Part shown: in pieces, positions 52,798-61,668 of the stretch
Numbering within the stretch: the stretch's first letter is position 1
Layout: every line of letters begins with the position of its first letter
Source: CAZMZW01 sp964571135
GTDB taxonomy: Bacteria > Chloroflexota > Anaerolineae > Anaerolineales > Anaerolineaceae
NCBI GenBank assembly: GCA_964571135.1
Contig: CAZMZW010000002.1
Span: 186,001-250,000 of the forward strand
Reading direction: 5' to 3'
Length of the DNA: 64,000 nucleotides
The notes under the pieces: generated by a model
The model's input: the letters and a program-made list of their open reading frames with translations, nothing else
Told to the model about the DNA's origin: nothing
Databases searched by the model: none
Position numbers and translations under genes: made by a program

Positions 52798-53823
52798 ATG
52801 AAAAATAATCATCAGATCAGTAAACTAGGGAATATTGAAGTATCCGTAATAGTACCTTGTTACAATGAGGAACTAACCGTTACACTTCTGCTTGAAGCGA
52901 TAAGAATTCAAACTTTCCCAATTAAACGTTTAGAAGTGATCATCGCAGATGCTTTATCCACGGACCAAACCAGAAAAAAAATCAAAAAATATTTACAAAA
53001 AAATCAAGACTTATCCATTCAGGTTATTGATAATCCAAAACGTACGATCCCAGCAGCAATTAATCTGGCAATAAATGCTGCGAAAGGTGTTTTTATTGTG
53101 CGCTTGGATGCGCATTCGATTCCCAATCCAAACTATATTGAATTATGCGTAAGAATTCTTAAGGAAGGTTATGCCTCCTGTGTGGGTGGAGTCTGGGATA
53201 TCGTCCCAGGAGATAAAGGCTGGATCGCACGGTCTATTGCTGCGGCTGCATCGCACCCATTGGGAGTCGGTGATGCGCAGTATCGTTTTACTAAAAACTC
53301 AGGTTTTGTAGATACAGTCCCGTTCGGGGCTTTTAGGAAAGACTTATTTTTAAAAATCGGTGGGTTTAACGAAAATTTATTGACCAATGAAGATTATGAG
53401 TTTTTTACTCGTGTTCGTAAAAATCAGGGGAAAATTTGGATTGATCCTGCAATCCGTTGCACTTATTTTGCGCGAAAGGACCTTAAAGCCTTGGCTCAAC
53501 AATACTGGCGTTATGGTTTTTGGAAATATCGGATGCTCGTCAAATACCCGGATACTTTACGTTGGCGTCAAGCATTGCCCCCGTTATTTGTTTTTTCTTT
53601 GATCGTTCTAGGGCTTTCTTCGATATTTTTCAGAGATGCACTTTGGGCATTATTGGGTTTATTGGTGTTTTATGCGATTGCTCTGTTAGGAACAAGTATC
53701 CAATCCAGTGTTAAAAAAAGTGATCCTGGATTGATAATTGGGATGCCAATTTCAATAACCTGTATGCATTTTAGTTGGGGAACTGGATTTCTTTATAGTA
53801 TCATTATAGGTTGGTTCAAATAA
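52798..53823 (+). CDS. GT2 glycosyltransferase, ExoA-like
   Basis: 341 residues. GT-A domain starts VSVIVPCYNEELTVTLLLEA near 16, acidic motif VRLDAHSIPNPNY near 102 and NEDYEFFTRVRKNQGKIW near 197. Two or three C-terminal membrane helices (about 258-330) match succinoglycan ExoA-type enzymes, which add glucose to lipid-linked intermediates at the membrane. Part of the operon starting with RidA. Confidence 0.87.
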   Translation: MKNNHQISKLGNIEVSVIVPCYNEELTVTLLLEAIRIQTFPIKRLEVIIADALSTDQTRKKIKKYLQKNQDLSIQVIDNPKRTIPAAINLAINAAKGVFIVRLDAHSIPNPNYIELCVRILKEGYASCVGGVWDIVPGDKGWIARSIAAAASHPLGVGDAQYRFTKNSGFVDTVPFGAFRKDLFLKIGGFNENLLTNEDYEFFTRVRKNQGKIWIDPAIRCTYFARKDLKALAQQYWRYGFWKYRMLVKYPDTLRWRQALPPLFVFSLIVLGLSSIFFRDALWALLGLLVFYAIALLGTSIQSSVKKSDPGLIIGMPISITCMHFSWGTGFLYSIIIGWFK

Positions 53824-53846
53824 AAAAGAATATTAAGCAATCGGAA

Positions 53847-55271
53847 ATGTCAGAAAATAAAAATATGCAAAAACCGTTATGGCGTTTAACTGCCAGAGAA
53901 AGACGGTTTATCATATTAATTGGTGACATTTTGGTGGCAGTAGTTGCACTTTTTGTGGCACTCTATTTTTGGGCACAACAAGATGAATGGCTGCATTTTT
54001 CATGGCAATTTTTAAAGGAAAGACCCCCGGATTGGTATTATTTGCTGCCAATATTCTGGCTTATTCTTCTAATTGAACTTTATGATATCCGGCGAGCCAG
54101 TCGGATTAGGGATGTGATCCAGGGAATTTTCTTTGCATTTCTAATCAGTGGGGGGATCTATCTCCTTTTATTCTTTATTTCATCACCAAATCCACTGCCT
54201 CGCAGAGGCGTAGCAGGATTCTTAATCGCTGCATCAATTCTGACTTTATTATGGCGGATTGTCTATATTCAAATCTTTACTGCGCCTGTTTTCTTGCGCC
54301 GGGTTCTTATTGTTGGCGCTGGACGAGCAGGGACGAGACTTTCAGGAATTATCAAAGGAATATGGCCGCCGCCATATTATTTAGTGGGTTTGATTGATGA
54401 CGACCCCAAGAAAATCGGTAAAAAAATTGATGACCTTCCTATATTAGGAGGAAGTAGTCAATTACTAGAAATTATTAAAAGGGAACTAATTTCAGATTTG
54501 ATTTTCTCAATTTCTGGCGAAATGAAACCCGAAATGTCAAAAGCAATTCTTTCTGCCGAAGAGAATGGAGTCGTGGTTACAACAATGCCGGTTGTCTATG
54601 AGGAGTTGATGGGTCGAGTGCCGATTCAATTGTTACAGGATGATTGGATCCTTCGGTCCTTTTTAGATGCCTCGCATTCCAGTGGTTCATATGAAATAAT
54701 TAAAAAAATAATCGATATTTGTTGTAGTATTGTTGGCCTTCTAATCACCGCAATACTATTTCCTTTAATTTCATTAATGATTTTGATCGATAGTGGTTTT
54801 CCAATTTTCTTTATCCAGGAAAGATTGGGAAAAAGTGGAAATTCATTTATGCTATACAAATTCCGAACAATGATGCAAGACGCAGAGAAGGACGGGATTG
54901 CCAGATTGGCAATAAAAAATGATGAGCGAGTCACCCGAGTTGGCCGTTTCCTTCGCAGGAGTAGGTTAGATGAATTGCCTCAATTTTTTAATGTGTTGCG
55001 TGGTGATGTCAGCATCGTTGGACCTCGGGCGGAACGGCCAGAACTGATAGATAAAATGCAAAAAAAGATCCCATTTTATCGAGCCAGATTATTTGTTAAA
55101 CCCGGAGTTACTGGATGGGCTCAGGTTAATTATCGCTATGCTTCAAATTTCGAAGAAACTGCGGTCAAATTGGAATATGACCTTTATTATATTAAAAACC
55201 GCAATATTTTATTGGATTTGACCATCATTTTGAGAACCATTGGAACAGTATTCAGGTATATTGGCCAATAA
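53847..55271 (+). CDS. Polyprenyl-phosphate sugar-1-phosphate transferase (exopolysaccharide initiating)
   Basis: 474 residues from the ATG at 53847. A TTG at 53811 inside the GT2 gene would add 12 residues and has less support; an ATG at 53865 is also possible. Four membrane helices, a CoA-binding-like Rossmann domain (VLIVGAGRAGTRLSGIIKG), then the bacterial sugar transferase domain: a further helix near 300, IQERLGKSGNSFMLYKFRTM, RRSRLDELPQFFNVLRGDVS and SIVGPRAERPE, KPGVTGWAQVNYRY. This is the WbaP/CpsE class that starts a repeat unit on undecaprenyl phosphate. Confidence 0.93.
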   Translation: MSENKNMQKPLWRLTARERRFIILIGDILVAVVALFVALYFWAQQDEWLHFSWQFLKERPPDWYYLLPIFWLILLIELYDIRRASRIRDVIQGIFFAFLISGGIYLLLFFISSPNPLPRRGVAGFLIAASILTLLWRIVYIQIFTAPVFLRRVLIVGAGRAGTRLSGIIKGIWPPPYYLVGLIDDDPKKIGKKIDDLPILGGSSQLLEIIKRELISDLIFSISGEMKPEMSKAILSAEENGVVVTTMPVVYEELMGRVPIQLLQDDWILRSFLDASHSSGSYEIIKKIIDICCSIVGLLITAILFPLISLMILIDSGFPIFFIQERLGKSGNSFMLYKFRTMMQDAEKDGIARLAIKNDERVTRVGRFLRRSRLDELPQFFNVLRGDVSIVGPRAERPELIDKMQKKIPFYRARLFVKPGVTGWAQVNYRYASNFEETAVKLEYDLYYIKNRNILLDLTIILRTIGTVFRYIGQ

Positions 55272-55272
55272 A

Positions 55273-57171
55273 ATGAAATTTACCCGAAATATTCGCAACC
55301 GTTATTTGTTGGTTGGAGATTTACTCTTAATCTCGATTTCAATTTTATTATCCTTCCAACTGCGTCTGGAATTTGTTGAAGTATTTCTTAATTATTATCG
55401 CTCTGTATTATGGATGATCGGTCTTTCGCTTGTGATCCGACCAATAATTTATTATTATTTTGGCCTTTACCGTCGTATGTGGGTGTATGCCAGTACTCAG
55501 GAATTGAAACTGATAACCTTGGCGGTGACTATTGCGTCGGTAGTAATCTCCATACTTATGCTGGTCTTATTTGCATCTAAGCAATTCTTCTTTGCATTTC
55601 CACGTTCGGTTCTCATTATTGATTGGATTATTGAAATCATTTTTACTGGTGGTTCAAGGTTCTTTCTTCGCCTTCTCGCTGAAAGCCGTAATTCAATATT
55701 AAAGCAAAGAAATTCTCAAGTTGGAAAAAGGGTGTTAATTATCGGTGCAGGCGATGCAGGAGCTTTAGTGGTTAAGGAAATGCAGCGCAACCCTCAATTA
55801 AATCTCTTCCCCGTTGGTTTCTTGGATGATAACCATGAAAAACTTAATCAACAAATTCATGGAATTCCAGTTATTGGTGGATTGAACGACCTTGAGAAAA
55901 TAATAACTCAAAAACGGATCGATGAAGTGATTATTTCGATTCCAAGTGCTCCTGGACGTGTTGTACGTATAGTCACTGTAGTTTGCCAAACACTCCATAT
56001 CCCTTTCCGAACCATGCCAGGTATTTATGAACTACTCGGGGGAAAGGTAAGCATGTCCAGACTTCGTGAAGTAGAAATATCTGACCTTCTCAGACGAGAA
56101 CCAGTTCGTTTTAAGGAAGAAATTGTTGGCTCAATAATCACGGATAAAGTAGTAATGGTCACTGGAGCCGGCGGTTCAATTGGGAGTGAACTCTGCCGAC
56201 AAATCGCTCGTTGGAATCCAAAGCAATTAATCTTATTAGGGCATGGTGAAAATAGTATTTTTGAGGCTTACCTGGAACAGAGAGAGGATTATCCAACTCT
56301 TAAAACAGAAACAGTCATTGCGGATATACGTGACGAAGTCCGATTAGAACAAGAAATAAAGAGATTTCAACCCTATGTTGTTTTCCATGCAGCTGCTCAT
56401 AAGCATGTTCCACTTATGGAAAAGAATATTGAAGAATGCATAACAAACAATGTAATGGGAACTCAGAATGTTCTCAAGACTTGTTTGAGGAATAATGTGG
56501 AAAGGTTAATTCTAATATCCACAGATAAAGCTATCCGTCCAGCAAACGTTATGGGTGCTACAAAGCGAATTGCAGAAATGCTTGTATTAGATGCCGCTGA
56601 AAGAACAGGCAAAGCTTATTCAGTTGTACGCTTTGGGAACGTACTTGGAAGCCGAGGAAGCGTAGTTCCTCTTTTTAAACACCAAATAGCTCATGGGGGT
56701 CCAGTGACCGTGACTCACAAGGATATGCAGCGTTATTTTATGACTATTCCAGAAGCAGTCTACCTTGTTCTTCAAGCTGCTAGTATGGGCAAGGGTGGAG
56801 AAACATTCGTTCTTAATATGGGCGAACAAATAAAAATTGTTGATCTTGCCAGAGATTTGATTCGTTTATCAGGGCTCGAACCGGGTAAGGATATTGAAAT
56901 TGTATATACCGGTATGCGTAAAGGCGAAAAACTGAGCGAGGACCTTTGGAATCATGGTAGGAAATTTTCAAAAACAGATCACCCAGAAATATTCTGTGAA
57001 GAAGGCCAGGACGAATTGCATGGAAAAGATCTCCAATCTTCTGTGCGTGAATTAGTACGATTAGCTAATGAAGGGCAGAGCAAGAAAATACTTACACGGC
57101 TTGAAAAAATAATTCCTGGTGCAGAAAAATTGAATTCACAAGAACACGCCTTATCCGATTTTGATTCATAA
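55273..57171 (+). CDS. Membrane nucleotide-sugar 4,6-dehydratase, WbpM/PglF/CapD type
   Basis: 632 residues from the ATG at 55273, one base after the previous stop. Four N-terminal membrane helices, an FlaA1-type Rossmann domain (LIIGAGDAGALVVKEM near 155), then an SDR domain with VMVTGAGGSIGSELCRQIAR near 294. The catalytic part is STDKAIRPANVMGATKR: Met takes the place of the usual Tyr, as in WbpM-type SMK enzymes. It converts UDP-GlcNAc-like substrates to 4-keto-6-deoxy sugars. Together with the preceding gene it would provide an initiating modified HexNAc. Confidence 0.92.
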   Translation: MKFTRNIRNRYLLVGDLLLISISILLSFQLRLEFVEVFLNYYRSVLWMIGLSLVIRPIIYYYFGLYRRMWVYASTQELKLITLAVTIASVVISILMLVLFASKQFFFAFPRSVLIIDWIIEIIFTGGSRFFLRLLAESRNSILKQRNSQVGKRVLIIGAGDAGALVVKEMQRNPQLNLFPVGFLDDNHEKLNQQIHGIPVIGGLNDLEKIITQKRIDEVIISIPSAPGRVVRIVTVVCQTLHIPFRTMPGIYELLGGKVSMSRLREVEISDLLRREPVRFKEEIVGSIITDKVVMVTGAGGSIGSELCRQIARWNPKQLILLGHGENSIFEAYLEQREDYPTLKTETVIADIRDEVRLEQEIKRFQPYVVFHAAAHKHVPLMEKNIEECITNNVMGTQNVLKTCLRNNVERLILISTDKAIRPANVMGATKRIAEMLVLDAAERTGKAYSVVRFGNVLGSRGSVVPLFKHQIAHGGPVTVTHKDMQRYFMTIPEAVYLVLQAASMGKGGETFVLNMGEQIKIVDLARDLIRLSGLEPGKDIEIVYTGMRKGEKLSEDLWNHGRKFSKTDHPEIFCEEGQDELHGKDLQSSVRELVRLANEGQSKKILTRLEKIIPGAEKLNSQEHALSDFDS

Positions 57172-58160
57172 TGTTAACTTCGCTTTCCAATTGGAATAAA
57201 TTTATTAAAGCAAATTCTGATGCACATGTGATGCAGCATGGTGCGTGGGGTGAATTTAAATCAAAATTTGGGTGGTCAGCACATCGAATAATAAATCAGG
57301 ATTCCGGGGCACAAATATTAATTCGCGATTTACCCCTCGGTTTCAGGTTCGCTTATATTCCCAAAGGTCCAATTGGTGAAAATTGGAAAAACCTGATTCC
57401 GGAATTTCATGAATTTTGCAAAAGAGAGAAAGTATTTGTTCTAAGAATTGAACTGAATGGTTGGCAATCGGAGCTGAATAAAGTTGATAAAATGCCTGAA
57501 GGTTTTTTTCAAAGTATACCTATTCAACCACGAAGTACGATTGTGGTCGACCTAGAGGGTAGTGAAGAAGAAATACTAATGTATATGAAACAAAAAACCC
57601 GTTATAACATCCGTTTAGCGGAAAAGAAAGAAGTGACCGTTACCGATTCTAAAGATATCCATAAGTTTTATGAATTGATGCTAAAAACACGGGATCGAGA
57701 TCAGTTTGGTATTCATAGCCTGGATTATTATCAGAGCGCATTTGATCTTTTCTCAAAACATCACTCATGTAAATTATTGTTAGCTTCATATCAGGGGAAA
57801 CCACTAGCAGGATTAATGGTTTTTTTTCACGGAAATCAGGCATGTTATTTGTATGGTGCTTCAAATGAACTAGCGCGGGATCGGATGCCAACTTATTTGT
57901 TGCAATGGGAAGCCATGCAATGGGCCAAGAAAATGGGGTGCCAGGAATATGACCTTTGGGGTATCCCGGATGAAGATGAGCCGACACTGGAAATGGAGTT
58001 TGCAGATCGGTCTGATGGGTTGTGGGGTGTGTATCGTTTTAAGCGCGGATTTGGAGGACAAATACGAAGGTCATTGGGGGCGTGGGACTATGTATATTCA
58101 CCCTTAAGATACCAATTATTTTTATTTATTCTCAAATTAAGAAAAATCCAGTTTGCTTAG
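57171..58160 (+). CDS. FemAB/FemX-type aminoacyl transferase, copy 1
   Basis: 329 residues of the Fem/MurM GNAT-like family, which uses aminoacyl-tRNA to add residues to lipid II or related acceptors. Features: MQHGAWGEFKSKFGW near 25, FAYIPKGPIGENWK, the family motif MKQKTRYNIRLAEKKEV near 142, LYGASNELARDRMPTYLLQW near 230 and YDLWGIPDEDEP. Its ATG shares one base with the dehydratase stop. The second copy follows after the Nudix gene. The acceptor is unknown; peptidoglycan bridge synthesis or glycan decoration are options. Confidence 0.85.
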   Translation: MLTSLSNWNKFIKANSDAHVMQHGAWGEFKSKFGWSAHRIINQDSGAQILIRDLPLGFRFAYIPKGPIGENWKNLIPEFHEFCKREKVFVLRIELNGWQSELNKVDKMPEGFFQSIPIQPRSTIVVDLEGSEEEILMYMKQKTRYNIRLAEKKEVTVTDSKDIHKFYELMLKTRDRDQFGIHSLDYYQSAFDLFSKHHSCKLLLASYQGKPLAGLMVFFHGNQACYLYGASNELARDRMPTYLLQWEAMQWAKKMGCQEYDLWGIPDEDEPTLEMEFADRSDGLWGVYRFKRGFGGQIRRSLGAWDYVYSPLRYQLFLFILKLRKIQFA

Positions 58161-58161
58161 A

Positions 58162-58674
58162 ATGAATCAGTATTGTTTGAAATGTGGCCATTTGTTGGAA
58201 CAAAAAATTATTGAAAGATATAAAAGGGATATTTGCCCTGTTTGCGGTTGGATTTACTATATTCAGTTAAAAATCACAGCGGGTATGCGTGTGGTTCAAG
58301 ATACCAAACTACTCCTGGTCCAAAGAGCTATTGAGCCCTGGAAAGGGTATTGGAATTTACCTGCTGGTTTTGTTGAGTACGACGAAAGACCAGTTCAAGC
58401 TGCTGAACGGGAAGCTCGTGAAGAGACCGGGCTAGAAATTAAAGCTGATAATCTTGAAGGTGTATTTTTTTATGATGATGATCCACGAGGAAATGGTTTA
58501 TTAATCCTTTATTCCGGGAGACCAATAGGAGGGAAAATTAAGATAAATAGTGAAGCGGAGGCAATTCGTTTTTTTTCTCCTTTTGAAATTGATTCTTTGG
58601 AATTAGCAGGTGGCAGCCATAATATTGCCGTACATGATTGGTTAATGAAAACCTCAGACGCAGGTGTTAGGTGA
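58162..58674 (+). CDS. Nudix hydrolase with zinc ribbon
   Basis: 170 residues from the ATG at 58162; a TTG at 58153 inside the preceding gene is rejected. An N-terminal zinc ribbon CLKCGHLLEQ...CPVCGW precedes the Nudix domain with box GFVEYDERPVQAAEREAREE and TGLE, all catalytic glutamates present. It resembles NudC-like/ADP-ribose or NAD pyrophosphatases with zinc ribbon. It lies between two FemX genes with one base and four bases overlap, so it is probably functionally linked to them. Confidence 0.9.
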   Translation: MNQYCLKCGHLLEQKIIERYKRDICPVCGWIYYIQLKITAGMRVVQDTKLLLVQRAIEPWKGYWNLPAGFVEYDERPVQAAEREAREETGLEIKADNLEGVFFYDDDPRGNGLLILYSGRPIGGKIKINSEAEAIRFFSPFEIDSLELAGGSHNIAVHDWLMKTSDAGVR

Positions 58675-59792
58675 TGCAATCTGCTGGAATGGATCGCAAA
58701 GAATGGAATAACACGATAACAAATCTGGATGGCGTGCATATCTTACAATCCTGGGAATGGGGTGAATTAAAAGAAAAATATGGTTGGAAAGTAAACCGCT
58801 TCATATGGAAAGAAAAAAAAGGGGAAAAGGTCATTGCAGCAGCCCAAATCCTAGAACGAACCGTGAAGGTCTTTCGTATTGGTCCGGAAATGAAGGTTTT
58901 ATATATTCCTCGGGGACCCTTACTGAACGATTGGAAAAGAAGCACATTATTCCGTTCAGTTCTTGAAGATCTAAAAAAATATGCTAAAGAACAACACGCG
59001 ATTTTTCTTAAGATAGATCCAGAAATTATTATTGGTGGTGAAGAAATTCAAGTATTCAAGCTAAGATCACAAAATTTAAGTGGGAAGATAATACGCAAAC
59101 TTCAGGCAAATGGGTGGCTTTATTCCCGCGAGCAAATTCAATTTAAAAATACTGCATGGATTGATTTAAAACCTGATGAAGGTGAAATTTTAGGAAAGAT
59201 GAAGCAAAAGACGCGCTATAACCTCCATCTCTCCGAAAGAAAAGGGGTAAAAATTCGTCAAGCAACCCAAAATGATTTACGTATTTTATATGATCTTTAT
59301 GTAAAAACTTCAAATCGAGATGGTTTTATCATTCGACCTAAAGAATATTATTTCTCTCTCTGGCAGAATCTATTCTCTCAAAATATGGCAAGTGGATTAA
59401 TAGCTGAAGTTGATCAATCGCCGGTAGCAGGTCTAATCCTTTTTCATTTTGCCGGAAAAGCTTGGTATTTCTATGGGATGTCCAGTGATTTATTTCGAGA
59501 AAAAATGCCAAATTACCTTTTACAGTGGGAAGCCATCTGCCTGGCTAAAAAAATTGGTTGCGAAATTTATGATCTTTGGGGAGCCCCCGATCATTTGAAT
59601 GAGAATGACCCCATGTGGGGGGTATTTAAATTCAAACAGGGGCTTGGCGGAAAATTGGTCAAAACCATAGGCGCCTGGGATTTTCCTGTAAACAATTATT
59701 TGTATAACATTTATAATTACCTTCTGCCAGCGGCTCTCTTGGTTTCCCGTTTTTTTCGTAGAAGACGACTTAAGCAGGAAGTTGACAATTGA
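58671..59792 (+). CDS. FemAB/FemX-type aminoacyl transferase, copy 2
   Basis: 373 residues, paralogous to the gene at 57171: LQSWEWGELKEKYGW near 25, VLYIPRGPLLNDWKR, MKQKTRYNLHLSERKGV near 178, YFYGMSSDLFREKMPNYLLQ and YDLWGAPDHLNENDP. It has about 40 extra residues before the MKQKTRYN motif. The start is GTG at 58671 or ATG at 58674, both at the Nudix stop. It ends with a basic tail RRRRLKQEV. Two consecutive Fem proteins often add successive residues of a cross-bridge; that is inference here. Confidence 0.85.
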   Translation: MMQSAGMDRKEWNNTITNLDGVHILQSWEWGELKEKYGWKVNRFIWKEKKGEKVIAAAQILERTVKVFRIGPEMKVLYIPRGPLLNDWKRSTLFRSVLEDLKKYAKEQHAIFLKIDPEIIIGGEEIQVFKLRSQNLSGKIIRKLQANGWLYSREQIQFKNTAWIDLKPDEGEILGKMKQKTRYNLHLSERKGVKIRQATQNDLRILYDLYVKTSNRDGFIIRPKEYYFSLWQNLFSQNMASGLIAEVDQSPVAGLILFHFAGKAWYFYGMSSDLFREKMPNYLLQWEAICLAKKIGCEIYDLWGAPDHLNENDPMWGVFKFKQGLGGKLVKTIGAWDFPVNNYLYNIYNYLLPAALLVSRFFRRRRLKQEVDN

Positions 59793-59822
59793 TAATTAAA
59801 GTGAATTTGAATTAATCCAAAA

Positions 59823-60746
59823 ATGAAATTAGATATTGCCACTACAGTTCGAGTCTTATTTGTATTTCTGCTATTTCTTGGAACATTATTTTTTATTCGA
59901 GCTTGGCATGGCTTCCAGGAAGCGAAGCGACTTTATTTTTTCATTAAACGACGGCAATTGTTAAAACAGATGTGGGTGCTGGTTTTAATTGGATCAATTA
60001 TTATTATTTTTGCTTTTTCCGTAAATAAATTTACTGAACCAATTGTCTATCAGTTCTTTGTCCCCTCACCCACAATGACATTCACGCCAACGAATTCATC
60101 AACACCTACGATCACTCAAACTCCAACGATAAGTCCGACCCCATCAGTTACCTTTACTCCGCAGTTTACCTCAACTCCTGTTCTGCCTGTTGTGATCAGT
60201 GAAGGATTCAGATCTACAGTGACGCCCAATCCCAATGCAGTATTCGTTCAGATTATCTTTTCAAGAAAGTTGGATAAGTTTTTACATCCCCTTTTTCCTG
60301 AAAAATCCTTCAACAATCCAATTATTACATTATTTGGCTCTTTTTCGTACGATAAAATGTCGATAGGATCCCAATGGACTGCATTATGGTTCAGGGATAA
60401 TGAATTGATCGCATATGAAAGCTTACCGTGGAATGGGGGATCCGGTGGTTATGGATTCACGGAATCGAAATTATCGCCGGAAGAATGGCTGCCGGGTAAA
60501 TATGAAGTTCAGATTTTTGTGGGTATAACATGGAAAACGAGCGGTTCTTTTGAGGTGGTTGGTTTTCCCGCTACCTCGACCCCTACACCTACAAATACGC
60601 CGACAAAAACTGTAACACCAACCTTTACCCCAACAAGGACGCCTACTCAAACACCTACCATCACACTAACTCCAACGCTAAAACCAACAATGACGCCGAC
60701 TTCCACCCGTACACCCCGTCCTGTGCAATCTCCTACTCCACATTAG
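59823..60746 (+). CDS. Membrane protein with beta-domain between two Thr-Pro linkers
   Basis: 307 residues: two N-terminal membrane helices (about 8-26 and 49-68), a Thr/Pro/Ser linker (80-120, TPTNSSTPTITQTPT), a compact domain of about 120 residues (VFVQIIFSRKLDKFLH, SIGSQWTALWFRDNELI, LPGKYEVQIFVGITWKTSG) that looks like an Ig-type beta-sandwich, and a C-terminal linker of 50 residues with repeats such as TPTPTNTPTKT. The double linker suggests the domain is held far from the membrane and the tail glycosylated. No LPXTG. Last gene of the operon. Confidence 0.72.
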   Translation: MKLDIATTVRVLFVFLLFLGTLFFIRAWHGFQEAKRLYFFIKRRQLLKQMWVLVLIGSIIIIFAFSVNKFTEPIVYQFFVPSPTMTFTPTNSSTPTITQTPTISPTPSVTFTPQFTSTPVLPVVISEGFRSTVTPNPNAVFVQIIFSRKLDKFLHPLFPEKSFNNPIITLFGSFSYDKMSIGSQWTALWFRDNELIAYESLPWNGGSGGYGFTESKLSPEEWLPGKYEVQIFVGITWKTSGSFEVVGFPATSTPTPTNTPTKTVTPTFTPTRTPTQTPTITLTPTLKPTMTPTSTRTPRPVQSPTPH

Positions 60747-60759
60747 GTAAGTTTTTATA

Positions 60760-61668
60760 TTAATTTTTTGAAAATTCAACTGCTATCTTGGCAGCGATTT
60801 TTGCATTATTTTTTAGAAGTGATAAATTTGCCTTCAGACTAAGCCCATCTGTAAATTCATTCATTTTTTGTAAAAGAAACGGAGTTGTGGCTGCTCCATG
60901 GATATGCAATTTAATAGCATCCGCTAAGGCTTTTTGTAGGGCAGATTCTACCAGTGCATGATCAATCTCAAATTCTTTTGGGGGCGGTACAGTGATTAGG
61001 ACCGAATTAGAATTTCCACAAGCCCAGTGCGTTTTAACAAGGGAGGAGATGTCCTCGATACTCTCAACTCTTATATCAACATTGAGGCCGCTATGTGAAG
61101 AATAAAAAGCAGGAAATTCATCGGTCTGATACCCAATCACGGGGACCCCGTAGGTTTCAAGGACTTCCAACGTTGCAGAAATATCTAAAATTGCTTTCGC
61201 TCCTGCACATACTACAACCATTCGATTATGGCTCAATGTAATGAGGTCTGCAGAAATATCAAAATTGGAATTACGATGTACACCACCAATACCACCTGTT
61301 GCAAAAACCTGAATTCCTACTTGACTCGCTGCGAAAATTGTACCAGCGACGGTTGTACCGCCATTCATTTTTTTACTCAGTGCAATCCCAAAATCTCTTG
61401 GACTAATCTTGCGAGATATTTTTGAAGATGCAAGCCTTTCCAATTCGCTTGATGAACAACCAATTTTTATTGTCCCATCCATAACCGCGATGGTTGCAGG
61501 AACGCCTCCATGCAAGCGTACAATACTTTCCATTTCCTGTGCCAATTTAAGATTGATCGGATGCGGAAGACCATGGGTAATCACCGCCGACTCAAGCGCG
61601 ACGACAGGCCCATGGTTTTTCAGGGCAGCATTGATTTCATCTGAAATTGAAAAAAATTCCCGGTTCAT
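60760..61668 (-). CDS. psuG: Pseudouridine-5'-phosphate glycosidase
   Basis: Splits pseudouridine-5'-phosphate into uracil and ribose-5-phosphate. 302 residues with PVVALESAVITHGLPHP near 21, PATIAVMDGTIKIG, ATGGIGGVHR and VVCAGAKAILDISATLEVLE, the last containing the catalytic Lys. Normal length. The gene directly follows the SPFH gene (stop TAA and start ATG adjacent), so it is part of that operon. Its usual kinase partner (psuK) is not adjacent. Confidence 0.93.
   Translation of the reverse strand: MNREFFSISDEINAALKNHGPVVALESAVITHGLPHPINLKLAQEMESIVRLHGGVPATIAVMDGTIKIGCSSSELERLASSKISRKISPRDFGIALSKKMNGGTTVAGTIFAASQVGIQVFATGGIGGVHRNSNFDISADLITLSHNRMVVVCAGAKAILDISATLEVLETYGVPVIGYQTDEFPAFYSSHSGLNVDIRVESIEDISSLVKTHWACGNSNSVLITVPPPKEFEIDHALVESALQKALADAIKLHIHGAATTPFLLQKMNEFTDGLSLKANLSLLKNNAKIAAKIAVEFSKN

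Noticed and set aside
60060..60740. Repetitive ACNCC-rich DNA looking like tandem repeats or a CRISPR
   Set aside because: It is codon-level low complexity coding Thr-Pro linkers; there are no regular repeats with unique spacers.
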